A stretch of DNA of 35,702 nt from positions 963,565-999,266 of the forward strand of contig MNCI01005623.1 in assembly GCA_015680685.1 (NCBI GenBank), given 5' to 3'. The stretch is from Gnetum montanum (Eukaryota; Streptophyta; Gnetopsida; Gnetales; Gnetaceae). Positions within the stretch are counted from its first letter, which is position 1; the number at the start of each line of letters is the position of its first letter. The translations under genes were made by a program, and so were the position numbers. This document shows, piece by piece, positions 1-8,489 of the stretch. Under the pieces are notes generated by a model, which saw only the letters and a list, made by a program, of their open reading frames with translations, ran no database searches and was not told the DNA's origin.

Positions 1-3000
1 CCTCTGATCTCCTCCTGCATCGGAGGGTCTCCAAGCTCAAGGTCCCCTTTAAGAAAGCTGCTGAACATTTCTTTAGTCTCCGCTTGATCATCTAGGGGTT
101 CGGTACCTCCAGTTCCTCCAATTCCTTCCCCCAGCAATTCAGTTCCTCCCACCGGATCGGTTAACTCCTCATCCTCTGGTATAGTCCGCAAATCGTGTCT
201 CTTCACTGCTCAATACAAAACAAATGAAGTCAGTTGCATACAACCAGTAACTATTAAAAATATTTGTAAGACAAGTGAGATAAAAATAAGAAGTTTACTA
301 GGAATTTTAAATCGAATCCGCTTTACTCTAGGCTGCTCAATCTCACTAGTCCCCTCAGCCATGCTGTCACGCTTTCCCAACTTGGATTTCGCTTTGCCTA
401 TTATTTCCTTGACCACCCGTTCCGCCTTCTCTGCAGTATAGGGTACTTCATCGGGTTCCAACCCTATACTGTCATGTGTGTGAAGCGAGGGGCCAGACGA
501 TCCACCCGTGGTGATCGTAAGGGATTCACCAATCCCCTCGGGGGCGTCTTGGGACTTGGCTGTGTCGAATAAATGGTTCACCCAGGGGCAAGATAATTGG
601 TTCCTATCACGCAAAACAAATTTGTTTTCCCCACGAACAACCAAAAATTTTGCCAAGCGACGAATATAGCCGGCGAAGAAAGCGAAGGTAAAATGGGACT
701 GCGCCTCCATGTTCGAATGCAGCCGCTCTATCTCTTTAGTCATTCCTGATAATAAAAATTCGGCCCAGTTGTAGCACACGCCAGCCTCTAGAACAGTGCG
801 CATGACTTGCACTGCTTCAACCCCGAGACTCTTGACTTGCGATAGAGTCTTCGGAAACAAACGTGCTCTAAATAGGGGGTAAAGCTCGTTGACTTCCTCA
901 ACCTTCGTTCTCCCATGCATTAGGAATCCTTTGGCACCCTTCGTCACCCCTAACCAACCCTCTAAATCGTGGATCATGTCAATTTCTTTATGCGTCCTGT
1001 CTGTAACGATTTTTACACCACTTGTAGGCACGCCAAACAAATCCGCAAAAAATTGAGGTGATAATTCAAAAATCACTTTAACGCCCTTAATACGAGCGCT
1101 ATAGCGGGAGATGGATCTGTCAAATGAATCCACAATCCCGATCATCTTCGCTATAGACACATTCGGGCTAGGGGCCACAAAGAGTGCCATTAGGCCAGCA
1201 TGTTCCAAACAGGCAACAATAGATGGCAAAACTTTTTTCCATAACCACTTCTGGGCAGCACTGGTTTCACCGAATTTCATTGAAAGAGTTGTTTCAGTCC
1301 TCCCAGTCACAACGGAATCCCCGCCAGAGGTAGTGCCAGCTGTAGAAACAAGTCCAAAACCCTCGCATTAGTTTGACACTCGGCAATTGAACAAACACAT
1401 CACGACATCTAGGAAACATTGCCACTTACTTTCAGTATTGGACTTTGAGGTTTCGCCCAGATCAGAAGCAGATGGGAAAATTGGCCCATTAGGGGCCCAG
1501 TCGGCATGCAACCAGCCATGCATGGCACATTGTGCAAACGCCTTTGAAAATCGCTTAGGGAAGTTCTTCATGGCACCCCGAGTGTGGGCCAAAACGGCCC
1601 CACGAAGGGTGGGACCCACCATGAACACCTCCATAGCCGTACGCGCCAATCCAATCCCATCATCTCCTGCATAGGCCCCATCTGGCTTAACTTTTGGCCT
1701 GCGGGAAGGCGAAAACATGTGTCGAAACAAGGGTAAGTATTTGAATGTCAAAAGGAGAGGAATAACCAAAACTAAGACGAAATTACCTTTCCACCCGATA
1801 TACTGTGCCGGGGGGATTCTGAAACAAAGTGTGCACGTGGCCAGCTAAGAACAATGTGTTGTTGATATAGTTGGGTCCCCGCGGCAGCTGGTCCCACACA
1901 CGTGTCAACGAACGGGCAGATCTCGGACCACCGAGGGGAACACCCTCAGTGACAAGCGGCCCTTCATCAATATCCTCCATAAAAATTCTGATGCCCTCCA
2001 CCGCGCCAGGTAACATGGCCTCAATGATGCTCCGCGCCACATCCTCGCCTAGGTGAGACCAAACCATGACGTTAAAATGGTCCAGCAAGAAGGCCAAAAA
2101 TTCGCAGGCCCCGTCCCTGAACCAGACCCCATTGTGCTCAACGGTCAAATTCGGGGTCGGGTCATCGCCCTCCACAGGACCAAACCATGTCAAAACCCCA
2201 ACTAACTCAACCACTAGAAGGGGAGGCTCAATGTCTCTGCACGCCATTAGAACAACACCAAAGATCAATACTAAAAACTTCATTCTGGAAATTAGACATT
2301 CGCAGAAAAATTTTCTAACTGTTACACTCGGCGTATACGCTGGGCATAGAAACAGACAGTTACGCTCGGCGTATACGCTCGGCGTAGAGACAAACTGTTA
2401 CGCTCAGCATATACGCTGGGCGTAGATAAACTGTTACGCTCGGCGTATACACTGGGCGTAGAAAAATAGTTACGCTGGGTGTAGAAACACCGCATACCAA
2501 AAACTATCTACACCGCGCATAATACAAAAATTCACGCCGAACAGACTTACGCCACGAAGTATCCAACTTACGCCCGGCGTATACGCTGTAGAAACCCTCA
2601 GCGTATACGCCGAGCATAGACCATCTACGCTAGAAGCCAGTACAAGTGTCTACGCCCGGCATATACGCTGAGCGTATACGCCGACAATCGTCTACGCTAG
2701 ACACCGAAGAAACGAAGCCGCGACAATCTATGCCGAAAATAACACACGCGGCGTCTACGCCGATACTCTAAACCCTTCACGCTCGGCGTATACACCGAAA
2801 CCCTATGCTAACTGTCTACGCTACAAAGAAAATAGACGCTAAAAATCAACGAAAACAGGGTCAAAGGCCTACCTGCCAGAAGATCCGGGCCATGCGGGGA
2901 CGCTCGGGCGGGGTAGGCACTGCAGCATCGCCTCACTCTCCTTCACGAACGTCAGTTCGGGGCCTTTCTGTCCTCGGCCTTCTATTTCTTTGCCTCTGCC

Positions 3001-3003
3001 CAT
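1..3003 (-). CDS. Five-exon antisense gene of a Ty3/gypsy element: degenerate FCP1/NIF-like domain plus plant-transposon-like domain (3' end outside window)
   Basis: I infer exons 3003-2873, 2284-1787, 1698-1430, 1339-299 and 205-<1, joined by GT-AG introns. The junction phases all agree: AG+A, AG+G, A+CT and A+TG each restore a codon, and the frame stays open for about 714 codons to the window edge. Exon 1 starts at ATG 3003 (MGRGKEIEGRG...). Exons 2-3 carry a domain like the FCP1 homology (NLI-interacting phosphatase) domain. Exon 4 resembles the 'putative plant transposon protein' found as an additional ORF in Tat/Athila-type elements. Exon 5 is acidic. The gene runs opposite to the reverse transcriptase at 3678 and has its own TATA box near 3212. 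Antisense additional ORFs are known in Tat-lineage elements (e.g. Grande, Retand), but I know of none fused to an FCP1-like domain. An alternative is a host gene unrelated to the element. The splice model is inference and needs transcripts. Confidence 0.72.
206..298 (-). other. Intron 4 (93 bp)
   Basis: Donor CCTA|GTAAACTT and acceptor TTGTATTGAGCAG|TGAAG. It is AT-rich inside. Joining A+TG gives Met, and exon 5 is open to the window edge. Confidence 0.72.
299..1339 (-). CDS. Exon 4: region resembling the plant transposon (additional ORF) protein domain
   Basis: This 347-codon exon has the layout of the 'putative plant transposon protein' domain of Tat/Athila additional ORFs: an N-terminal stretch around IKGVKVIFELSPQFFADLFGVP, then YPLFRARLFPKTLSQV, an alpha-helical stretch MRTVLEAGVCYNWAEFLLSGM and SHFTFAFFAGYIRRLAKFL. 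A similar start, IKICGVTIDF...LNLPNTG, occurs in the extra ORF of family D in this window (near 20800), which supports a shared fold. The tail is charged and Lys-rich (EKAERVVKEIIGKAKSKLGKR, then PRVKRIRFKIP), a possible nuclear localisation signal. The function of this domain is not established. Reading past the donor at 298 gives a hydrophobic tail that I regard as translated intron. Confidence 0.6.
1340..1429 (-). other. Intron 3 (90 bp)
   Basis: Consensus donor CTGAAA|GTAAGT and acceptor TTGTTTCTACAG|CTGG. Joining A+CT gives Thr and keeps the frame. Confidence 0.78.
1699..1786 (-). other. Intron 2 (88 bp)
   Basis: Donor GGAAAG|GTAATT and acceptor CCTTCCCGCAG|GCCAAA, after a pyrimidine-rich stretch. 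Joining AG+G gives Arg and keeps the frame. Confidence 0.75.
1787..2284 (-). CDS. Exon 2: FCP1/NIF (HAD-type) phosphatase-like domain with lost catalytic residues
   Basis: Three blocks match the order of plant FCP1-homology proteins. PPLLVVELVGVLTW stands where the family has LLVLDLNGxL; DGACEFLAFLLDHFNVMVWS where it has RPxxxxFLxFCFxRFxVxxWSS; and LTRVWDQLP...NNTLFLAGHVHTLFQNPPGTVY where it has LRKLWEKLP...SNTLLLDDSPxKALxNPPHT. In this family the first Asp of DxDGT is the nucleophile and a later Asp pair binds metal. Here DxDGT reads ExVGV and the Asp pair reads AG, so the fold may persist without phosphatase chemistry. The exon could begin at 2284 (after TTTCCAG) or at 2236 (after GTGCAG). 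Both acceptors are in phase, and the second would remove the hydrophobic MKFLVLIFGVVLMAC stretch. If exon 1 is not used, ATG 2283 is the fallback start. Confidence 0.68.
2285..2872 (-). other. Intron 1 of the antisense gene, filled with palindromic minisatellite
   Basis: Donor GGCAG|GTAGGC at 2872 and acceptor TTTCCAG|A at 2285, or in-phase GTGCAG|A at 2237. The interior is mostly repeats of the GCGTATACGC type. Confidence 0.55.
2320..2800. repeat. Palindromic GCGTATACGC minisatellite inside intron 1
   Basis: Irregular repeats such as TTACGCTCGGCGTATACGCT and GGGCGTAGA. The core GCGTATACGC is a perfect 10-bp palindrome and often extends to AGCGTATACGCT. Spacers vary, so this is a degenerate cluster rather than a strict tandem array. 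The same core fills the U3 of the T-family LTRs at 6365-6655 and 23385-23765. Confidence 0.8.
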
Positions 3004-3059
3004 CTCAGCGTCTACGCCGTGGCTCGTCTGGTCGGCGTCTACACTGTGGTTTGCGCGCG

Positions 3060-3175
3060 GCGTAAATAGGGGTTTTCTCTCAGCGTCTACGCTGGGGTTT
3101 TCTCTCGGCGTCTACGCTGGGGTTCCCCTCGACGTCTATGCTGGGGTTACGCTCACAGTTTACGCTCACGCTCCG
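3060..3175 (-). repeat. Tandem repeat of about 25 bp in the 5' leader of the antisense gene
   Basis: On the + strand, units of the form GGGGTTTTCTCTCGGCGTCT followed by ACGCT repeat about four times with changes. They lie between the TATA box and the proposed first ATG and share the GCGTCTACGC core with the intron 1 repeats. Confidence 0.7.
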
Positions 3176-3207
3176 AAAGTCAAATGACAAAATGACGCCC
3201 CTTCTCT

Positions 3208-3217
3208 CCTTTTATAG
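3208..3217 (-). promoter_or_regulatory. TATA box of the antisense gene
   Basis: The minus strand reads CTATAAAAGG, about 205 bp upstream of ATG 3003, so transcription may start near 3180. The flank upstream (3218-3240) holds TGACGT/CAACGTCA-like words (ACGTTGACGCTGACGTTGACG on the + strand), the core of plant bZIP sites. This promoter does not resemble the T-family LTR promoter apart from the neighbouring palindromic repeats. Confidence 0.55.
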
Positions 3218-3360
3218 CACGTTGACGCTGACGTTGACGTCGCCGCCGCTTTTCTGTTTTTCTTCCTTTTTGCCTCGTTTTTCGTGCTTTTTCGAATTCA
3301 CTTTGAATTTTTCAAAAAATATATAAAATTTACACACATAAACCATATAAAACACAAATT

Positions 3361-3530
3361 AAGGTATTAAACTGCCGTTCATTGCCCAGTAAGGCATTAA
3401 ACTGTCGTTCGTTGCCTAGTAAGGCATTAAACTGTCGTTCATTGCCCGGTAAGGCATTAAACTGCTATTCGTTGCCCGGTAAGGCATTAAACTGCCGTTC
3501 GTTGCCCGATAAGGCATTAAACTGCCGTTC
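3361..3530 (+). repeat. 30-bp minisatellite upstream of RT (five full units plus a partial)
   Basis: Unit AAGGCATTAAACTGCCGTTC followed by GTTGCCCGGT, with few changes between copies. The 30-bp period is a multiple of three, so open frames through it show a 10-residue repeat (KALNCRSLPG), which I take as a by-product. T3 has a related array (AAGGCCTTAAACT, minus strand) directly after its protease. Confidence 0.92.
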
Positions 3531-3677
3531 CACTGTCACGTTAATCCATTTTCATACATGCATACTAAAGATTGCCAAAAGCCCTAAAACGACCTCCGCT
3601 ATCTTACCAGGCTCTCCATTTATTGACAGGAACTTGCCTAATGGATTGCAAGCGCTTAACCAAGCCGTTGGTCATTG

Positions 3678-5123
3678 ATGGACCATACGGCGCGGTTGAA
3701 AGGAATATTCGATGTGAATCTCGTCTATGCGAGCTCATCAGCAAACGACGCAACAATAGCTTCAACACAGCAAACAGTTGACGCATATGAGGGAATGACA
3801 AAGTCCCTCGACATTGAAGCCGAAAACATTACTGAAGATCCTCTAACCGAAACTCCCATCACCATGCCTAATGGGGAAATTAAAATTCTAAAATTAAGTA
3901 TGTTACTAGAACCACGTATAGCTAAAGATATCCAAAATGTACTTAGGGACAATATGAAAGCATTTGCTTGGTCCTATACGGACATGCCCGGACTAGACCC
4001 TCGAATCATCCAGCACAACATTATCCTTGATCCGAGACTAAGGCCAGTAAAACAGAAAGCACGAAAGGTCAAGCCCGAGGTAGCATTAGCAGTTCGTAGT
4101 GAGATTACCAAGCTATACCAAGCTGGTTTCATTAGGGCTGTTGATTACGCCGAGTGGGTGTCAAACATGGTTATAGTCCCAAAAAAGAACGGAAGTATCC
4201 GCCTATGCATTGACTTCCGAGACCTTAATGTAGCAACCATAAAAGATGATTTCCCCTTACCTAGCATTGATCAATTAGTTGACTCAACCGCTAGGCATGC
4301 CCTGTTATCCATTATGGATGGGTTCTCGGGATATAACCAGATACGTATTAATCCAGAACACCAGCTCCGAACCACTTTCATGACACCTTGGGGAACCTTT
4401 TGTTACACAATGATGCCTTTTGGTCTCAAGAACGCTGGGGCCACATATCAAAGGGCGATGACATATATTTTCAGCGATTACATCTTACACTTACTCAATG
4501 ATTATGTAGATGACATAGTGGTTAAATCAAAATCGTCAGAACAACATGTACAAGATCTTGACTTAGTGTTAAAACGTTGTCTAAAATACGAACTAAGGCT
4601 TAACCCAAAGAAATGCATTTTCAGTGTCAAGATAGGCAAACTGCTTGGATTTGTAACCTCGGAAGCAAGGATACGGGTAGACCCCGATAAGGTTAAGGCC
4701 ATTATAAACCTAAAGTCACCTACCAACCTAACCAAACTTCGAGGGCTACAAGGTCTATTACAGTTCATCAGGAGGTTCATAGAAAAATTGACAGAAAAAC
4801 TAACACCTATGAACCATCTACTACGCAAGAACGCCCATTTTGAATGGACCCCGCAGTGCCAAGAAGAGTTTGACAACATTAAGACGGTGCTCGCTCGACT
4901 ACCCACGGTGTACCCACCCAAAAATGACAAGCTGTTCTACATCTACCTGGCCACATCAGAATCATCAATCGCGTCTATGATTTGCCAGAAACAAGATGAC
5001 GGAACTGAAGTACCTGTATATTACTTGAGCCATGCATTAGTCGCCCACGAAAAAAGATACAACGATGTAGAAAAGTCATGTTTAGCTTTAGTTTTCTCTT
5101 TAAAAAAATGGCAACATTATTAG
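3678..5123 (+). pseudogene. pol (fragment): Ty3/gypsy reverse transcriptase with truncated RNase H
   Basis: This open frame of about 481 codons covers the linker, the reverse transcriptase and the start of RNase H. Visible RT motifs are NGSIRLCIDFRDLN, MDGFSGYNQI, TTFMTPWGTFCY, MPFGLKNAGATYQRAM and the catalytic YVDDIVVKS. The RT thumb/connection follows (LNPKKCIFSV, GKLLGFVTS), then the RNase H start (FYIYLATSESSIASMI, YYLSHAL, EKRYNDVEKSCLALVF). It ends at KKWQHY with a TAG contributed by the minisatellite that starts there, so the RNase H catalytic core and all of integrase are missing. RT proper has no stop or frameshift. The wording is typical of the Tat/Ogre side of Ty3/gypsy. No protease or gag precedes it; an in-frame stop lies at 3657-3659. 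It may be expressed only as part of a spliced or frameshifted polyprotein, or not at all. Confidence 0.95.
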
Positions 5124-5455
5124 TCCTGGAATCACGACTATAAACTGATACCGCAGAGCAGTCCTGGATTATGACTTTAAACTGATACCACAGAGCATTC
5201 CTGGATTATGACTTTAAACTGATACCACGGTGTCCGCCATGACGGTAAACTAGCATCCGTCCAACACGACAGTAAACTGCCACCGTCTCCGCCATCTGAG
5301 TCCGCTAAGACTATAAACTAGCTCGCCTCTTCATGGTCCGCTACGACTCAAAACTGGCAACGTAACGTCTACCACGACGCTAAACGGGCAATGTCCAACG
5401 GGTTACGATACAAAACTAACCCATAATAGTCTGCTAAGACTATAAACTGGCATGT
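5121..5455 (+). repeat. TAAACT minisatellite downstream of RT
   Basis: Degenerate units of 25-35 bp: ATGACTTTAAACTGATACCA with CAGAGCATTCCTGG, then variants GACGGTAAACTAGC, GACAGTAAACTGCC, GACTATAAACTAGC, GACGCTAAACGGGC and GACTATAAACTGGC. The order of variants, including CGCCTCTTCATGGTC and GGGTTACGATAC landmarks, is kept in T3 at 14095-14470 on the opposite strand. Confidence 0.9.
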
Positions 5456-6280
5456 TCATCTTCGACTCTTCACTCCACAGCCATACTCATTCATCAGATA
5501 TCATTGCATCCCTCATCAGCATCGTCGACATTCGCATTCAATGCTCAGAATCGTCCCAATATTTTTGTTCACCTGCAGCTGTTTAAATCTAAACTCATTA
5601 GTTCACTCATGGTTTTCTTGTCTCTTTGGAGTTGTGTTTGCAGGATGACGCTCGGAAGTTCTCGTACGAGAGTGCGTTTCATCATTGGTAGCAAGATGAG
5701 GCGATGTCCATTCATCCACCTGGCAAGACTAAATCAAACCGTTAACTCGCACATTCCCATTCCCCGAAACCCCACTATCTGTTTACCACACTATTGCACA
5801 CTGTGAAACGTTACAGCAGTCGCAACACACAAAACACAATATTTGCGCATGAGTACAAGGACAAAGTTGCAAAAAAAAAATGGGACCCTTGGCACTTCCC
5901 ATATAAGCCTCAGGCGGGAAGGTATCGGTCTTGAAAATACGTACTCATGTCAAAAGCAGTCAAGAAACATCCTATCACATGGCTTTGGCTCCTCGCTAAT
6001 AGTTTCCCCAAAGAAGGGAGTTGTTCCTCCAAAGAATGCGAAACATCACCCCGTGGCTTTGGTAGTGACAACCGATTCTCTTGAAAAATCACCGAGAGCA
6101 CTGTTCCGCCAAAGGATGCACATCACATGCTTGAATTCCAAGTCTGCCAAAAGATGGCTATCGACAAGGACTGGCATGCCGCACCCCTGAACATTCCACT
6201 TCCCCAGCATGATCCCTTGGGCAGTCACCGATCCTCGCGATCCCTTCCCTCCTACCAGTTACCAATCTCGCTCTTTCAAN
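5456..6280 (+). other. T1 non-coding 3' region before the LTR
   Basis: No convincing gene. GGTTTTCTTGTCTCTTTGGAG followed by TTGTGTTTGCAGGATGAC (around 5610-5650) matches T3's 3' region (minus strand near 13840-13885), and GTGGCTTTGG...GATGGCTATCGACAAGGAC (6050-6170) matches T3 near 13130-13260. This shows that T1 and T3 share one family backbone. No clear polypurine tract is seen just before 6281. Confidence 0.6.
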
Positions 6281-6364
6281 TGTAACCCACAGATACCTTT
6301 GGCTACATTTGAAGTCACACAGGGCAACTCTGAGAATCAAAACACCTGGTTTTTACTAAGTGCT

Positions 6365-6655
6365 GTGCCAGCGTATACACCCAGCGTATATGCCCAGTTT
6401 TAAACCTTGTTGTGCTGGCGTCTACGACCAGCATCTACGCCCAGCTTCTACGCCCGGCGTCTACGCCCGATGCTCAGCACACATGCCTCACACGCACGCT
6501 CAACAGGTGCAACAGGAGCAAGAATTGAATCAAGTCGACGTCCAGCATCCATCAGCGTACATGCCCCAGCGTGTACGCTAGCATCCATCCAATTCCACGC
6601 CCAGCGTATACGCCAGCCTCTTATAGCGTATACGCCCAGCGTATACCATGTTTCT
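6365..6655 (+). repeat. Palindromic CAGCGTATACGCC minisatellite in U3 of the T1 LTR
   Basis: Repeats of CAGCGTATACGCC with variants CAGCGTCTACGCC and CAGCATCTACGCC, interrupted by a unique stretch at 6475-6550. The core is the palindrome also found around exon 1 of the antisense gene. Confidence 0.85.
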
Positions 6656-6720
6656 AAATTGTAAACGCCCGGTCTATATGCCACGTGTCTCCCAGTCCGA
6701 TTTTCCCGGTAACCCTACCC

Positions 6721-6730
6721 CTATAAATAG
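6721..6730 (+). promoter_or_regulatory. TATA box of the T1 LTR
   Basis: CTATAAATAG after CCCGGTAACCCTACCC, the same setting as at 23850 in the solo LTR, marking the U3/R side of the LTR promoter. Confidence 0.7.
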
Positions 6731-6989
6731 CCCAGTTTCCCATAAATTCGAGGTCGGCAAAAATTTACCCGAGCAGACCCAGAGCAATTACGCTGCAAAC
6801 AAGAGCCCAGAAACCCCTTTACGCTTATGCTTACGCTGGAAGTTCTGTACGCCGAGCACAATCCACGCTCTGCCTACCGTGCCAACCAGCTGCATCCCTG
6901 CATCCACCGGGGCTTTACGTCCGCCTTATGTCCCTACACGACTGCGTTAGACCGGTGCACAACATTTTAACTCTGTAATCCATTGTTTA

Positions 6990-7270
6990 CATTTTTTGCA
7001 AGTTCTTTTACAGTTTTACGTTAATTTGTCCCACGCTTCGTTTACGCCTGTTTACGTTCACGCTCCGTTTGCGTCCGTATACGCCCGCACTACTTACGCT
7101 GTTTACATTTACTTACGCTCTTTACACTTGTTTACGCTGTTCACGCTGTTCACGCCTGTATACGCTTACGCTGGGCCTATATTTGTTTACGCTATTTATG
7201 CCCGATCCTGTTTACGCCCCTTTACGCTTACGCTCTGTCTGCGTCTGTTTCACTATTTACGCTCCGTTTA
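6990..7270 (+). repeat. TTTACGCT/GTTTACG repeats in R/U5 of the T1 LTR
   Basis: Short irregular repeats of GTTTACGCT, TTTACGCCTG and TTACGCTC. The same zone is seen in the solo LTR (24100-24460) and, as GTAAAC words on the + strand, in the T3 LTRs. Confidence 0.75.
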
Positions 7271-7467
7271 CACATAACCCAACGTATAACACTTCGGTGG
7301 CGCTCGGGAAAATCCTTGTCTGATCCGCGTGCGGACCACCCAAGGTACCCTACCTTCGTGCATTCCAGCACGCCCTCAGGTGAAGGCAGGGTCATCTGTG
7401 CTCGTCCTGCGATCCCGCGGTCTCTATTTTCCCTTCCAGCTAGGGACCGACGATTTCGGGCAGTACA

Positions 7468-7713
7468 CTTGGTGTAGCGAGTGAGCTTGGAAGACGCGTT
7501 CACAACTTTCTCAAAAATGTTAGTGGCAAACGAATTCATGATGCTCATGGCCTTGGATGAAATGCCAAGATCCAGAAGCACCTATTTTAGAACTTTGTAA
7601 ACATAAACCTTGTAAGACTCTGCAGGCTTGCACCGGGACTTTGTTCCAAGTTTTCGGCCACGCTTGCATTCGCCAGATTCCACTTTCGCGATCTTTTTGC
7701 TCCTAGATTTCAT
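7468..7713 (-). pseudogene. H2B (pseudogene): Histone H2B pseudogene, cut by the T1 LTR
   Basis: Read on the minus strand from ATG 7713, the frame gives a Lys-rich tail and then the H2B histone fold: KPAESYKVYVYKVLK, a stop where plant H2B has Gln (KVLKQVHPD), [31 protein letters not shown]. At the codon after RYTK the LTR begins, so the last 40 or so residues are absent. They would lie beyond the other end of T1, outside the window. The start is uncertain, since KKEREKA is open for a few codons upstream. Plant H2B genes lack introns, so this may be a former host gene copy or a retrocopy. It is the only host-type gene I recognise here. Confidence 0.9.
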
Positions 7714-8489
7714 GGCCTTCTCCCTCTCTTTTTTCTATACTTCCATTCCTATGCTTTAAAACATTTTTTTTATTTGTTACTGAGTGTCTTTCAAAATATC
7801 CAACTTCAACTCTTCTCCCAGATAACTCTATCCTCGGAAAAATTTAGTTTTTCGTTGTCTCAACTTTTCTCTCTTCAGTGACCTTAGCAAGCAAGATGTT
7901 TTGTGTAGATGTGAATGAAGACACATAGATATTGAAGACTTTCACCAATATTCTGATGGGACAGTTCATACAAACATTTGTTCATGAAAATCTTTGAACT
8001 GTTATTACAGTCCTTGCCATTATTAGTAATATGGAAAATATTCTTGCACTTTATCTGCAAACTCCTCAAAATATTTTCTACCACAAAGGAGCATGCTATA
8101 CATAGAAAACCCACTTCTCCATTTTAATTGCTCTATTGAAATATTTTGAAGGTTTCAATTGTCTCATATCTCTGTTCCATGAAATGGCCAAAATGTGCCA
8201 ACAATTATATGAGTGGGAAAAGCATGAAATATTGAATCAAGGGATGAAATTATAAAAGACATAAAATGAACTAGTTCGCATCAAAATTAAGAGTAAAGGA
8301 TAAATGGATGTATTGTAAATGGATATATGATACAAAGGATAATGCAGTTAGAACAATGGAACCTAGTTCCACAGTTTATGCATGGATAAACAAAATAAGA
8401 GATGAAATAAAGGTAAAACTGAATAAGAAAGAAAAAATGACAATAAAAGATATGTTGTGGCAAAATGTAAATGCTAATGCATAGGATAT
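7714..8489. other. AT-rich non-coding DNA
   Basis: No gene recognised. A 76-codon frame at 7884-8114 (-) is Cys-rich but matches no family I can name. Confidence 0.5.

Larger units (their letters stand above)
1..7467 (+). mobile_element. T1: partial Ty3/gypsy (Tat-like) retrotransposon, 5' end outside window
   Basis: The right end is a T-family LTR ending at 7467. Upstream lie a region similar to the 3' part of T3, a TTAAACT array, an RT/RNase H fragment, a second array and the antisense gene. Gag, protease and integrase are not visible. Placing the antisense gene upstream of RT is unusual for this lineage. The part left of about 3300 could belong to another element or a rearrangement, so I am confident only of 3361-7467 as one unit. 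Confidence 0.6.
6281..7467 (+). repeat. 3' LTR of T1
   Basis: It shares with the solo LTR at 23280-24678 the order GTGCTGTGCCAGCG, palindromic U3 repeats, GTTTCTAAATTGTAA...CGCCCGGTCTATA, TTTTCCCGGTAACCCTACCC with CTATAAATA, TTTACGCT repeats, and a 3' end at CCGACGATTTCGGGCAGTACA. The right end at 7467 is sharp because histone H2B sequence starts at the next base. The left end is less certain: TGTAACCCACAGATA at 6281 aligns with TGAAACACCACAAAAAT of the solo LTR. Confidence 0.82.

Noticed and set aside
2320-3190. This region as a minus-strand T-family LTR
   Set aside because: It shares only the palindromic repeats; the TATA surroundings, U5 and LTR ends are missing.
3361-3530. Regular 30-bp repeats that look a little like a CRISPR array
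   Set aside because: Units are directly adjacent without unique spacers, and the setting is a plant retrotransposon; it is a minisatellite.
3382-3678. 98-codon frame with a 10-residue repeat
   Set aside because: It arises because the repeat period is a multiple of three; no start context or family match.
6996-7323. Tyr/Leu-rich frames over the T1 LTR
   Set aside because: By-products of TTTACGCT repeats.
6276-7472. T1 LTR as a solo LTR
   Set aside because: Left flank (TTCAA/N) and right flank (CTTGG) do not match, and the left side is homologous to T3's internal 3' region, so it is a 3' LTR.
7884-8114. 76-codon Cys-containing frame on the minus strand
   Set aside because: No recognisable zinc-finger spacing or family; AT-rich flank; not supported as a gene.
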